DNA from: Fodinibius saliphilus
GTDB taxonomy: Bacteria; Bacteroidota; Rhodothermia; Balneolales; Balneolaceae
DNA length: 64,000 nucleotides
Direction of reading: 5' to 3'
Assembly: GCF_005869845.1 (NCBI RefSeq)
Contig: NZ_VAWF01000003.1
Span: forward strand, 434,001-498,000
A program made the position numbers and the translations under genes. Positions 44,725-53,503 of the stretch are shown piece by piece (the first letter of the stretch is position 1; each line of letters begins with the position of its first letter). The notes beneath the pieces are model-generated. The model was not told the origin of the DNA. It saw nothing but the letters and a program-made list of their open reading frames with translations, and made no database searches.

Positions 44725-45750
44725 ATGAGACAAATTGTTAATACGGCCAACGGAAGTTATGATGTTTTGGAAGTACAGGAAGTACCGGATCTCGTTCCCC
44801 AATCGGATGAGTTGATTATTGATGTAAAGGCGTCGGGCCTCAATTTTGCGGATATCTTAGCGCGGAAGGGACAATACCCTGATGCCCCGCCCAAACCGTG
44901 TGTGGTTGGATATGAAGTGTCGGGCAGGGTGCGTGAGGTCGGCAACAATATTCGTGAAGATTGGATCGGCAAGGAGGTGTTGGCGTTTACTCGTTTTAAG
45001 GGACAGGCCGAACAGGTGGCGGTAAAGCCCGGGCAGGTATTTGAAAAGCCGGAGTCGCTTTCTTTTGTGGATGCGGCTGTGATCCCTGTTAATTATATCA
45101 CCGCTTATCTGCTTATTGAGGTAATGGGGTCGCTGCAGTCGTATGAGTCTATTTTGATCCATAATGTGGGGGGCGGGGTAGGTATTGCGGCCCTGGATAT
45201 AGCCCAGCACATCGGGGCTACTACTTATGGTACGGCGAGCCGCCGCAAGCATGATTTTCTGCGTGATCGCGGTTTGGATTATGCGATCGACTATCGCAAT
45301 AAGGATTGGTATGAGGAGCTAATGGCCCTGACTGATGGTAGGGGCGTGGAGCTTATTACGGATCCGTTGGGAGGCAAGGAGTGGAAGCGAAGCTATAATG
45401 CGCTTCGGTCCACCGGTCGTCTGGGGATGTTTGGAGTATCATCGGCCAGTGACAGTAGTTCCGGTAGTTTCAGGGCAACATGGAATATGCTGAAGACGGT
45501 AATACAGATGCCGTTTTATCACCCGCTCCCGCTGATCAACAAGAATAAGGGGGTTTTTGGCGTTAACCTGGGGCATTTATGGCATGAAGGGGATAAGGCA
45601 AATACGTGGATCCGAAAGATCATGGCGGGCGTTGAAGAAGGCTGGGTGAATCCCCATGTGGATACAACGTTTAGCTTTGATGATGTGGATAAAGCGCATC
45701 GCTATATTGAGGAGCGCCAAAATATCGGTAAAGTAATTTTGGAGCCTTAA
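44725..45750 (+). CDS. Medium-chain quinone-oxidoreductase-like alcohol dehydrogenase
   Basis: A 341-residue NAD(P)H-dependent medium-chain reductase of the zinc-free quinone oxidoreductase/VAT-1 group. The catalytic N-terminal domain has GLNFADILARKGQYPDAP and VGYEVSGRVREVG, and the nucleotide-binding fold has LIHNVGGGVGIAALDIAQ. Zn ligands (the Cys cluster of classical ADH) are missing. It reduces quinones or activated double bonds. A loop of about 20 residues (SASDSSSGSFRATW) follows the Rossmann helix. It starts divergent to the MFS gene and is monocistronic. Substrate not evident. Confidence 0.9.
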   Translation: MRQIVNTANGSYDVLEVQEVPDLVPQSDELIIDVKASGLNFADILARKGQYPDAPPKPCVVGYEVSGRVREVGNNIREDWIGKEVLAFTRFKGQAEQVAVKPGQVFEKPESLSFVDAAVIPVNYITAYLLIEVMGSLQSYESILIHNVGGGVGIAALDIAQHIGATTYGTASRRKHDFLRDRGLDYAIDYRNKDWYEELMALTDGRGVELITDPLGGKEWKRSYNALRSTGRLGMFGVSSASDSSSGSFRATWNMLKTVIQMPFYHPLPLINKNKGVFGVNLGHLWHEGDKANTWIRKIMAGVEEGWVNPHVDTTFSFDDVDKAHRYIEERQNIGKVILEP

Positions 45751-45826
45751 TACGAATGTGTGTAAATATTTTTATGGGACGCAGAACTCGTAATATATTA
45801 AAAAGCGAAGGTCCTGCTATTAGCGT

Positions 45827-45857
45827 GTTACTGTTTTTCAGTGACGAAAAAAGTAAC
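45827..45857. repeat. Hairpin: degenerate intergenic palindrome A
   Basis: GTTACTGTTTTTC and GAAAAAAGTAAC pair with one mismatch around AGTGAC. The pattern is like the GTTACTTT...AAAGTAAC elements seen between genes of many Bacteroidota-group genomes. Followed immediately by a larger palindrome. Confidence 0.55.
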
Positions 45858-45876
45858 CCAAAAAGTCACCGACTAA

Positions 45877-46003
45877 GAATTCTGAAAACAGTTCTGAACT
45901 TTCGGTGGGAGTATTTCAATGGTCCATTGAGACAGGTGCCTGGATAAATGATATTACCGGTATGAAATACTCCTGATCACCTACTGTTCTCCACTCAGAA
46001 TTC
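45877..46003. repeat. 127-bp nested palindromic element
   Basis: Two nested perfect inverted repeats: GAATTCTGA (45877-45885) with TCAGAATTC (45995-46003), and GGAGTATTTCA (45908-45918) with TGAAATACTCC (45963-45973). They have no coding frame inside. This is consistent with a MITE-like or REP-like non-autonomous element or a structured RNA. No flanking target duplication was identified. Confidence 0.6.
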
Positions 46004-46080
46004 GTTATGTCGGGGGGGGCTAAGCAAGCAACGTATTGCAAGTTTTTTTCCGCCCACCAATTAAAAACCATAAAAAAGCA

Positions 46081-46236
46081 GTGTCATTACGAGGAAGAGT
46101 GTTTTTCATCTGACGACGTAATCCCCTGATAACAATACGCGTAGTATCAAAAGGCAGCCTTCACGGATCAACTAGTTATTTCATGGAGATTGCCACGTCG
46201 TCCCGCCAATCCGCGGAACTTCTCGCAATGACGGGC
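46081..46236. repeat. Intergenic repeat of the GTCATTACGAGGAAG type
   Basis: The ends are imperfect inverted repeats: GTCATTACGAGGAAG near 46083 and CTTCTCGCAATGACG near 46219. The next inner pair, GACGACGTAATCCCC (46112-46126) and GGAGATTGCCACGTCGTC (46185-46202), also fits. This matches the general form (CATTGCGAGGA... TCGCAATGACG) of a repeat family common between genes of Bacteroidota and other bacteria. It carries no gene. Confidence 0.65.
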
Positions 46237-46510
46237 GCTGATGATAGAATGATGAGTCCTCCTTGTTTAGGTCTGCCAGTACAAATCGAAGGATGTGCAG
46301 GAGGATTTCCGCACTATCTTCTCTGTTCTTTTTTTGTCCTCATCTGCCGTTTGTCGGACCAGCAAAGAAGAATTAATAATACCTTTCAAAAATAATATCC
46401 CTCTAAGTTTTAAATGTTGATCCCTCCAGAACCAGAACGATTGAAATAGAGTCACTCTCTAAAATTCCTTATCATGAATCAACAGACCAGAAAAGAAACA
46501 AATTGATCAG

Positions 46511-46951
46511 ATGGAAATAGTATATGTAGATATGGATAACGTCCTCGTAGATTTCCCATGGGGCGTAGATCAGCTCTCCGATGAGCTCAAAAAAGAGTAT
46601 GAGGGCGACCTCGATGAGATTCCTAATTTTTTTAATGATTTGCCACCTATTGATGGAGCTATTGATGGGTTTCGGGCCCTTAGCAGTGAGTATGAAACCT
46701 ATATATTATCAACGGCCCCTTGGGGCAACCCCACCGCGTGGATTGATAAGGTTCGTTGGGTGCAGCGGCATCTGCCCGAGACCGGGTACAAGCGCTTGAT
46801 TCTGAGTCACAATAAGCATCTTAACAGGGGCGATTACCTGATCGACGACCGAACGGCTAACGGCGCAGGTGAATTTGAGGGCGAACATATTCAGTTCGGG
46901 AAGGCCCCCTTCCAGGATTGGGATGCGGTGCTCAATTATCTGCTGGGCTAG
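46511..46951 (+). CDS. 5'(3')-deoxyribonucleotidase (NT5C-like, HAD superfamily)
   Basis: A 146-residue HAD phosphatase of the NT5C family, close in size to the T4-type and human deoxyribonucleotidases' core. The catalytic Asp pair is in VYVDMDNVLVDF (DxD), the Ser/Thr motif is in LSTAPWGNPTAW, the Lys of motif III probably in DKVRWVQRHL, and the acidic motif IV is DYLIDDRTANGAGEF. It removes phosphate from deoxynucleoside monophosphates, limiting excess dNMP pools. It is not adjacent to other nucleotide genes, although the DNPH1-like gene at 28698 acts on related substrates. It converges with the NTF2-like gene, whose stop is only a few bases away. Confidence 0.85.
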   Translation: MEIVYVDMDNVLVDFPWGVDQLSDELKKEYEGDLDEIPNFFNDLPPIDGAIDGFRALSSEYETYILSTAPWGNPTAWIDKVRWVQRHLPETGYKRLILSHNKHLNRGDYLIDDRTANGAGEFEGEHIQFGKAPFQDWDAVLNYLLG

Positions 46952-46954
46952 CTA

Positions 46955-47464
46955 TTATTTTTCTTTTGGAAGATATTTTTTGGGCAGGGGATGGGCCTTG
47001 TCCTCTTCATGCCAGATCAAAGACACAACTTTCCATTGCTCATCTTTTTTCATCATCTGTATACTGTTAATCCCCCGACCGATAGTGCGGCCATCCGGTG
47101 TTTGTAATATAGTTTTATAGGTGCTGAAAATATGCAGGATGGGGCCATACTGCTCAGTTTTGCGATGCAATTCCTTTTCTACAAAAGAGATGATTTTACC
47201 CTCTCTGCACTGCCGGGTCATCGCCTTTCGGTAATCATCCGGTGTCATGGTAATCGAGCTGGTATCTCTCACACTAATTAGCTGGCTGTTATCAGTAAAA
47301 AGTGTTTCAAAAGCATCATAGTTTGGGTCATTGTCGGGACTAAATGAGATTGATTGGTACAGTTCAGCTAGTGTGGCGTCTATAGAGTGGTTTTGAGCGC
47401 TGATGGGTACAGTGATAATAAACAGGCCGATAAAAAAGAGCGCGCTGAGAAGACTTTTTTTCAT
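46955..47464 (-). CDS. Exported NTF2-like (SnoaL/DUF4440-type) protein
   Basis: A 169-residue protein with a signal peptide (LLSALFFIGLFIITVPISAQ). The mature part has the cone fold of NTF2-like/DUF4440 proteins: helix TLAELYQSISFSPD, YDAFETLFTDNSQLI, MTPDDYRKAMT and strand EQWKVVSLIWHEED. NTF2-like domains bind small ligands or act as isomerases in varied roles. No specific function can be inferred. Its stop is 3 bases from that of the deoxyribonucleotidase gene. Confidence 0.8.
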   Translation of the reverse strand: MKKSLLSALFFIGLFIITVPISAQNHSIDATLAELYQSISFSPDNDPNYDAFETLFTDNSQLISVRDTSSITMTPDDYRKAMTRQCREGKIISFVEKELHRKTEQYGPILHIFSTYKTILQTPDGRTIGRGINSIQMMKKDEQWKVVSLIWHEEDKAHPLPKKYLPKEK

Positions 47465-47747
47465 TGTGTAAAATTAGTTGAGGTATGTTGTTTGTACTAA
47501 AGTAGCATATCTCTGCTAATTCGCAAGACGAGGTTATTTGGAAAGCTTTTGCAGGGATGCATGATGCTCTTATCTAGTATTGTAGCATTATTGCAAAAAA
47601 AAGCTAAGCTGGCTATAGCGATTCTTGTCTCGTTCGTTTTAAACATCAATTGTTCTATATCTCATCAATTGGCACAGTTATTTCATTATATAAAGTTGAT
47701 GATCCGTTTTTATGACAAGGATACTGGCAACAGTAAAAAGGATAAGA
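47465..47747. other. 283-bp stretch with no supported gene
   Basis: A 107-codon frame at 47549-47872 overlaps the start of the next gene and has no recognisable domain. It is not called. The region presumably contains the promoter of the membrane gene at 47748. Confidence 0.4.
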
Positions 47748-48191
47748 ATGAATTCAATGGAGAGAAATACACCAATTATATACGTGCTCATGTTTTTGGT
47801 CTTTTTCCAGGCCGCGAGCGGATTGTATGGCGGTGGAGCACTGATTTGGGATCCTTCGGGAACTATACTTGAGATGCCTTTGGAGCTACTTCATCCTTCT
47901 CCCTTCAGTGATTACCTGCTGCTGGGAGTTATACTACTTATTGTCCTCGGTATCTATCCTGTTATCGTGTTCTACAGCCTTTACAAAAGGCACTTGTGGG
48001 CAGAAACAGGAGCGCTGATTTTGAGCCTTGCCCTTATAGTTTGGATAGGCGTTGAAATTATCATGATTGGGTATCATACCAGTCCGCCATTGCAGCTTAT
48101 TTATGGTTTGCTGGGTTTCGTCATGTTGATTTTGAGCATCATTTCTATGGCTACTACATCTGTGAATTCTAACAAACAAGATTATGATTAA
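47748..48191 (+). CDS. Small four-TM membrane protein, function unknown
   Basis: A 147-residue integral membrane protein. The ATG at 47748 (MNSMERN) is preferred because AAAAGGATAAG stands directly before it. The TM helices are near 12-29, 56-79, 88-110 and 118-136. I recognise no family. Its last 8 bases overlap the nitroreductase start, so the two are translationally coupled, which suggests a shared function that cannot be named from the sequence. Confidence 0.65.
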   Translation: MNSMERNTPIIYVLMFLVFFQAASGLYGGGALIWDPSGTILEMPLELLHPSPFSDYLLLGVILLIVLGIYPVIVFYSLYKRHLWAETGALILSLALIVWIGVEIIMIGYHTSPPLQLIYGLLGFVMLILSIISMATTSVNSNKQDYD

Positions 48192-49158
48192 TTTAAACAC
48201 CCTCGAGAGACTAGTAGAATACGGTATACAGGCACCGTCAGGACATAATACGCAACCTTGGATCTTCTCACTTGAAGACGATGAGATTCGTATTTACCCG
48301 GATTTTGATCGTGCTATGCCGATCATAGACACCGATCAACACGAACTGTTCATAGCCTTGGGATGTGCAACTGAAAATATTGCTATTGCGGCCACCTCTA
48401 TGGGCATTCGTCCTCGCATAACTGTGATGCAATCTAAAAACAGTGATGATTATATATCGATTTCCCTAACAAAAGAACCCACTATTGAGGTTGATAAATT
48501 AGTGGATGTAATAAAAGTACGGCAAACCAGAAGGAATAAATATGAAGATAGTAATGTGCCCAAAGAAGATCTGGAAGCGTTAGAGAACGCTTTTGATTTC
48601 AGGGGAGTAGAAGTCTTGACCTTTGTGGGTTCAGAGGAGATGAGTGAGATAAAGCCGTTTGTTTTATCAGCAAATAACAAGCAGTTTAAAAACGATGATT
48701 ATATTGAAGAGGTGATACGGTGGAGACGTTTTTCTAAACAGAAAGCAAAAGTAAAGGGTGATGGTTTGCAGGCAAAATGTTTAGGGCACTCTCCTGTGCC
48801 TTCCTTTGTCGGTTCAATGATGATGAAGCACTTTGTTTCGGCTAAAAGCGAAGCACGGCGTTGGTCAAAAATGATTGATGCTTCGGCGGGATTAATGCTT
48901 TTTACGGTTGCTCACAATAATATTTCTCATTGGGTACGTTTGGGACGGGCGTTTCAGCGTTTTGCGCTTACGGCCACCAAGTTAGGTATTAGCCATGCCC
49001 ATGTAAATATGCCGTGCGAGGTACCTAAGATTCGTAAAGCACTTGCGTATCGGCTTAATTTGGTGGGGTTAACTCCATTACTGCTTATCCGTTTTGGTTA
49101 TTCTGGTACTATGCCCTATTCTGAGCGAAGAGATTTAGATGAAGTAATAAGAAGGTAG
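48184..49158 (+). CDS. Nitroreductase-fold protein of the Acg type
   Basis: A 324-residue protein of the nitroreductase superfamily. The N-terminus (LERLVEYGIQAPSGHNTQPWIF) is the FMN-phosphate binding loop, with SGHNTQPW being the typical signature. Later motifs IALGCATENIAIAATSMG and ALTATKLGISHAHVNMP match the Acg-like group of FMN-binding proteins, some of which lack classical reductase activity and act in redox stress or FMN storage. Its start overlaps the membrane gene at 47748-48191. Activity and substrate cannot be told from sequence. Confidence 0.85.
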   Translation: MINLNTLERLVEYGIQAPSGHNTQPWIFSLEDDEIRIYPDFDRAMPIIDTDQHELFIALGCATENIAIAATSMGIRPRITVMQSKNSDDYISISLTKEPTIEVDKLVDVIKVRQTRRNKYEDSNVPKEDLEALENAFDFRGVEVLTFVGSEEMSEIKPFVLSANNKQFKNDDYIEEVIRWRRFSKQKAKVKGDGLQAKCLGHSPVPSFVGSMMMKHFVSAKSEARRWSKMIDASAGLMLFTVAHNNISHWVRLGRAFQRFALTATKLGISHAHVNMPCEVPKIRKALAYRLNLVGLTPLLLIRFGYSGTMPYSERRDLDEVIRR

Positions 49159-49183
49159 GTTGATGTAGCCGATATAAATGAAA

Positions 49184-49981
49184 TTAGCAGTTGGAAGGTA
49201 AGCCGTCTGATTTAAGAAAGTTGAGTGAAACCTCATTAAAGGTTTCCGGTTGTTCTACATTTACTACATGGCCGCACTTTTTTACGACTTCTAAGACCGA
49301 TTTTTTGTGGTCATCCACGATCTTTTTGATAGGGGGAAGAAAGAGATAATCTTCACTGCCCATTACATACAAGGTGGGTATTTCCAGCTCTTTTTCGCGA
49401 AAATATTTTAGCAACGGGTTTACTTCATGGGTCATATTAAACCATTTCATAAACTCTTTTTTATATAGCTTTTTTGCTTCTCTTATAAATAGGTTTCTCG
49501 ATTCGGAGTGCCGTTTTTTGGGCAAGATAATCCACGCAAAAAGTTTGTACAACCACATAAAGGGCACTACTTTTTTGAAAAGGTGTCCCAGTGAAACAAG
49601 GAACCGAGAGCGAATATTTAGCCGCATGATGGCCCCGCACATGACCATAGACCGTACCCGTTCAGGCTGCATTTCACCGATTGTTCGTATAATGATAGTG
49701 CCTAGTGAAACCCCAACAAAATGAGCTTTTTCGATACCTGCATCATCGATAACGTCAATGATGTCTTGGCTGGCCATCTTAAAAGAATACTCGTTTTCGT
49801 AGTACTGCTGGAGCATTCCTTTCGATTTGCCATGCCCGCGAAGGTCAACCATAAGAACATTAAACTCTTCTTTATAGGCTTTGAGCTGTTTAAACCATAT
49901 AGAAGAGCTGCCACCGGCGCCATGGACAAAGACGACCCATTCGGCCTCGTCACTTTTGTGATATGTTTTATAATATAGCAT
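49184..49981 (-). CDS. Alpha/beta hydrolase
   Basis: A 265-residue alpha/beta-hydrolase. The oxyanion region is FVHGAGGSSSIW, the nucleophile Ser is in FVGVSLGTIIIR (GVSLG), the acid is probably in YVMGSEDYLFLPP, and the catalytic His is in KKCGHVVNVEQPE. No signal peptide is seen, so it is cytoplasmic. Candidate activities are an esterase, a lactonase or a haloalkane/peptidase-like enzyme. A basic segment (KKVVPFMWLYKLFAWIILPKK) inside the lid region is unusual and may help membrane contact. It converges with the nitroreductase gene. Confidence 0.88.
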   Translation of the reverse strand: MLYYKTYHKSDEAEWVVFVHGAGGSSSIWFKQLKAYKEEFNVLMVDLRGHGKSKGMLQQYYENEYSFKMASQDIIDVIDDAGIEKAHFVGVSLGTIIIRTIGEMQPERVRSMVMCGAIMRLNIRSRFLVSLGHLFKKVVPFMWLYKLFAWIILPKKRHSESRNLFIREAKKLYKKEFMKWFNMTHEVNPLLKYFREKELEIPTLYVMGSEDYLFLPPIKKIVDDHKKSVLEVVKKCGHVVNVEQPETFNEVSLNFLKSDGLPSNC

Positions 49982-50043
49982 AGACTTATTTTTATCGACT
50001 GTAAATCTACAAAAGCTAAATGGGCTTTCAAATATAGAAGATT

Positions 50044-51510
50044 CTATTTTGCTTTAGCAGCTTCGTCTGCAATATGATCGATCATGCTTGAAAATATGAG
50101 TGCATGCAGAGGATACAAGCTGTACCAGTAGAGAAGGCCCAAAAGTCCTTTGGGAGCAAAGTAGGCCGTTTGTATGAGCTTGGTTCCATTATTGTCCTCG
50201 TTGGGTATCGACTGGAACTCAAGCCAGGCACGTCCCGGTACTTTCATTTCTGCTCTGAGCCGCAGTAGTTTGCCGGGTTTAATGGCTTCTACACGCCAAA
50301 AATCGAGGGCATCGCCCACACGCAACTCTGTAGGGTGGCGTCGTCCACGTCTAAATCCAACACCTCCAACCAGGCGATCAAAAATACCGCGCAGCTTCCA
50401 GGCCCAGTTGTAGGTAAGCCATCCTTTTTCGCCTCCAAGGCTGCTAAAGGTATCATAGACCTGTTGTGGCTCTGTGTTGACCTCTCTAATACGGCGTTCG
50501 ATATTGAGTCCCTGTTTTGACTTCAGTATCACCGGCTGTTCATTACCTTTACTGCTGATTAGTGCATCGCTCCAAGTGGTTTCTACATCCTCGGTGTTGA
50601 TACGAACCATCGCTAGTTCTACCGCTTTTTCATAGCTAATGGGATTAATTTCAGGAAACAGCTGCTGGGCTTTATCATCCTTGACTATAACATCATTCTT
50701 AAGGCCTTCTATAAGGGGACGAGCCAGGGAGGCCGGTACAGGAGTCATCCAGTGAACCCAGTGGGAAGAGAGCGTGGGGCTAAGAATTGGTACAGGAATC
50801 AGTATTCGTTTAAGTTCGTTTATTTGGGCATAGATGCGCATCATGTCGGCATAGTTGATAACACTGCTGCCGCCAATCTCAATGATTTCATCTTTTGTTT
50901 CCGGTTTTTCCAGTACTGATACCAAGTATTGTAGCACATCCCGAATAGCAATGGGTTGCACCTTACTGTATACCCACGAAGGGCAGATCATAATCGGTAC
51001 TCGTTCTGTAAGGTACCGTATCATTTCAAAAGATTTACTGCCGGAACCAACTACAATAGCAGCCCGAAATTCTGTTACCGATACATTAGAATCATGCAGC
51101 ACTTGCCCTGTTTTCTGGCGCGATGCAAGATGCTCTGATAAATCATCCTCAGGATCACCCAGTCCGCCAAGATATATTATTCGGTCTACGCCCTCATTTT
51201 CAGCTACTTTGCTAAAATTTTGGGCAGCCTGTAAATCACGACTATGAAATCCGGAACTATTATTCCCACTCATACTGTGGATAAGATAATAGGCTACATC
51301 GATACTTTTGAACGCTTTGGAAAGAGTTTGTGGTTGTAATACATCAGCTTCTACGACTTCGACATCATCGATCCACGGGCGGCCCTGCAGACGCGAGGTG
51401 TCTCGTGACAAAACACGAACCTGGTATCCTTTTTCAAGGAGGCATGGAACCAGTCGTCCCCCGATATAGCCGGTAACACCGGTTACTAAACAACGAATAT
51501 TGTGAGCCAT
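50044..51510 (-). CDS. NAD(P)-binding SDR fused to a DUF2867 C-terminal domain
   Basis: A 488-residue protein. The N-terminal half is an extended SDR/NmrA-like Rossmann domain: LVTGVTGYIGGRLVPCL is the dinucleotide loop and YLIHSMSG and SVTEFRAAIVVGSGS follow. The C-terminal about 160 residues form a START-like DUF2867 domain (LTYNWAWKLRGIFDRLVGG, ELRVGDALDFWRVEAI). The fusion is widely found in bacteria and its substrate is unknown, with carbohydrate or lipid reductase roles proposed for relatives. It lies 62 bases upstream of the alpha/beta-hydrolase gene on the same strand, so they may be co-transcribed. Confidence 0.88.
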   Translation of the reverse strand: MAHNIRCLVTGVTGYIGGRLVPCLLEKGYQVRVLSRDTSRLQGRPWIDDVEVVEADVLQPQTLSKAFKSIDVAYYLIHSMSGNNSSGFHSRDLQAAQNFSKVAENEGVDRIIYLGGLGDPEDDLSEHLASRQKTGQVLHDSNVSVTEFRAAIVVGSGSKSFEMIRYLTERVPIMICPSWVYSKVQPIAIRDVLQYLVSVLEKPETKDEIIEIGGSSVINYADMMRIYAQINELKRILIPVPILSPTLSSHWVHWMTPVPASLARPLIEGLKNDVIVKDDKAQQLFPEINPISYEKAVELAMVRINTEDVETTWSDALISSKGNEQPVILKSKQGLNIERRIREVNTEPQQVYDTFSSLGGEKGWLTYNWAWKLRGIFDRLVGGVGFRRGRRHPTELRVGDALDFWRVEAIKPGKLLRLRAEMKVPGRAWLEFQSIPNEDNNGTKLIQTAYFAPKGLLGLLYWYSLYPLHALIFSSMIDHIADEAAKAK

Positions 51511-51670
51511 AGAATAATTTGTGGGTTTTGATTAGTGAATGGTAACATAATTTTGGGTACAAAAGGTTCAAAATATATAATACTCCATGAGTTATCTTTT
51601 GGACAATAAAAACGGTATTTTGTCTTCAAATAAAAGAAGTTTAGGTTTTAAAGTGTTTTGATTTGGGGGA

Positions 51671-53188
51671 ATGTTAATTTTGTTTCGTTTTTATTATCAG
51701 GTTGTTCGATTCTATATCCCAAAAAGTAAAAAGAATTGGTCATCGTCAGGAAAAGTAATGTTACTTTTCTTGGTCATACTTTCGGGTTATTGTAATAGTG
51801 CTTTTTCACAAAGTGAAAGTGATTCACTGTGGTCATTGTCTACACTTCGTATAGATGCTAACCAGGATGATACCCTTGATTACCTGGGGACTACTGTGAC
51901 TGTTGGCGGGATAACAAATACTGCTTCGGGACAGATTCATACGAATAATCTCAAAGCTTTTCTTCAGAATGAGCATTTCGGCTTTCCACTGTTTAGTAAA
52001 ACGATTGGTGCTTCTTTTGATGTAGGGGACAGTCTTGTTGTAACCGGAAAGCTGCAGAACTATGACGGGATGGACGAGATTTATGTAGAATCCTACAACG
52101 TATTTCCTGAAGTTGATCACAGTTTTGAGCCTGTGGCTCTTTCCAGGGTAGTTGATAACCCTGAAAAATATATTGGAATCCTGGTTGGAGGTACTGCTAA
52201 GGTTATCGATAAGGGCAAAGTTGATAATGGTAGATACCTTGAAGTTTTAACTGAGGGTTCATTGGAAGGTTCCTTGGTAATATACTTGTCCAATTTTCAC
52301 CGGCAGTTCAATGAGTTCGATTTTGATTTGTTAAGTGTCGGTGATAGAGTTCAGGTAAAGGGTGTCGTAGGAAAGTACAAAAGCGAAACCAAGGGGATTT
52401 ACTATCCGGTATATTTGCGGACTCCCGCTGAACTGGAATATGCCGGCGTGCCCAAATATTATTTTTCCATCGGGATCGTTGCTTTGATTGTCACCTTATT
52501 GAGTATTGGAGCATGGATTGTTAGCCTGCGTCAGCAAGTAGATCATAAGACAGAACGCATACAGGAATCACTCAATGAAAAGGATGTTCTACTTCGTGAG
52601 ATTCACCATCGCGTAAAAAATAATCTTTCTATTATATCAGGCCTTATTGGACTTCAGCTTGACAGTACTGATGATGATACTGCTCAAGAAGTGCTAAAAG
52701 ATAGCCAGTCCCGTATACAATCGATGGCCCTTATTCATGATAAGTTATACCAGACAGACTCACTGTCGGATATTCAGCTTGATATATACCTAAGTGAATT
52801 GGTGGAAGCTATCCATAGTACATTCACCGAATATAGCAGTGATATTGATTTGAAGTTTGCGATGGAATCTGTTGAAATCGATATCGACAAGGTTATTCCT
52901 TGTGGATTGCTTGTTAATGAATTAGTTGTGAATGCTTTTAAGCATGCTTTTACCGCTGGAGAAGCTGGCGTTTTGGAGGTGTCATTAAAACACGTTGATG
53001 GTAAGGTTGAATTGATGGTAAGTGATAATGGGCCTGGTTTGCCCGATGATTTTGACTTTGGTACCGGCGAGTCACTGGGCTCTATGTTGATACAAACCTT
53101 TGCTGCACAACTAGAAGCAGAAACAGAAATTATTACCAGTAGAGAAAGCGGAGCAGCGTTTAAGTTTACTTTTAATTTGGATGGGTAG
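51671..53188 (+). CDS. HisKA_2-type sensor histidine kinase with OB-fold-like sensor region (copy 1)
   Basis: A 505-residue membrane kinase. An N-terminal hydrophobic segment (MLLFLVILSGYCNSAFSQ, about 30-47) acts as signal or anchor. Residues about 55-255 are periplasmic and contain two OB-fold-like units, each with a strand-rich YLG(T/K)TVTV-type start and VGDxVxVxG. TM2 is about 263-288. The kinase part begins DVLLREIHHRVKNNLSI, with the phosphoacceptor H312 or H313, then an HATPase with VPCGLLVNELVVNAFKHAF-type N box (here IPCGLLVNELVVNAFKHAF) and DNGPGLP. The kinase is of the HisKA_2/HWE-like class that often pairs with separate receivers. The paralog at 53504 follows. Confidence 0.9.
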   Translation: MLILFRFYYQVVRFYIPKSKKNWSSSGKVMLLFLVILSGYCNSAFSQSESDSLWSLSTLRIDANQDDTLDYLGTTVTVGGITNTASGQIHTNNLKAFLQNEHFGFPLFSKTIGASFDVGDSLVVTGKLQNYDGMDEIYVESYNVFPEVDHSFEPVALSRVVDNPEKYIGILVGGTAKVIDKGKVDNGRYLEVLTEGSLEGSLVIYLSNFHRQFNEFDFDLLSVGDRVQVKGVVGKYKSETKGIYYPVYLRTPAELEYAGVPKYYFSIGIVALIVTLLSIGAWIVSLRQQVDHKTERIQESLNEKDVLLREIHHRVKNNLSIISGLIGLQLDSTDDDTAQEVLKDSQSRIQSMALIHDKLYQTDSLSDIQLDIYLSELVEAIHSTFTEYSSDIDLKFAMESVEIDIDKVIPCGLLVNELVVNAFKHAFTAGEAGVLEVSLKHVDGKVELMVSDNGPGLPDDFDFGTGESLGSMLIQTFAAQLEAETEIITSRESGAAFKFTFNLDG

Positions 53189-53503
53189 ATTCATTAAGCA
53201 AATTTTTAAGGAAGGTCTCTTCCGATAAATGTGCTTTTTCCTCCTTAACTCATCCGACTGAAAAAGACGGATTACTAAGAAATGACTGGTTTGCTATTTC
53301 TTCGTCAAGACAAGTAAGCAATCTGATTGATGAATAAAATTCCTATAATAGGATTATCCCCTCATCCCCGGTCTTAATGGGAGTTGTAATTTTAATCAGT
53401 TTTTGAGCCTGTTTTATTCCCGTTACTTTTTTATAATGGTAAAAAATATACAGAGGCTAGATTATTCAGGTTTAGGAATACTTTAGGTTACTTCGGGGAA
53501 TAT
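53189..53503. other. 315-bp intergenic gap between the two kinases
   Basis: No supported gene. It must contain the terminator and promoter separating the paralogs; a weak -7-like TACTTTAG at 53480-53487 lies just before the second start. No hairpin is convincing. Confidence 0.35.

Noticed and set aside
47549-47872. 107-codon frame on the plus strand
   Set aside because: Overlaps the better supported membrane gene at 47748 and has no domain.
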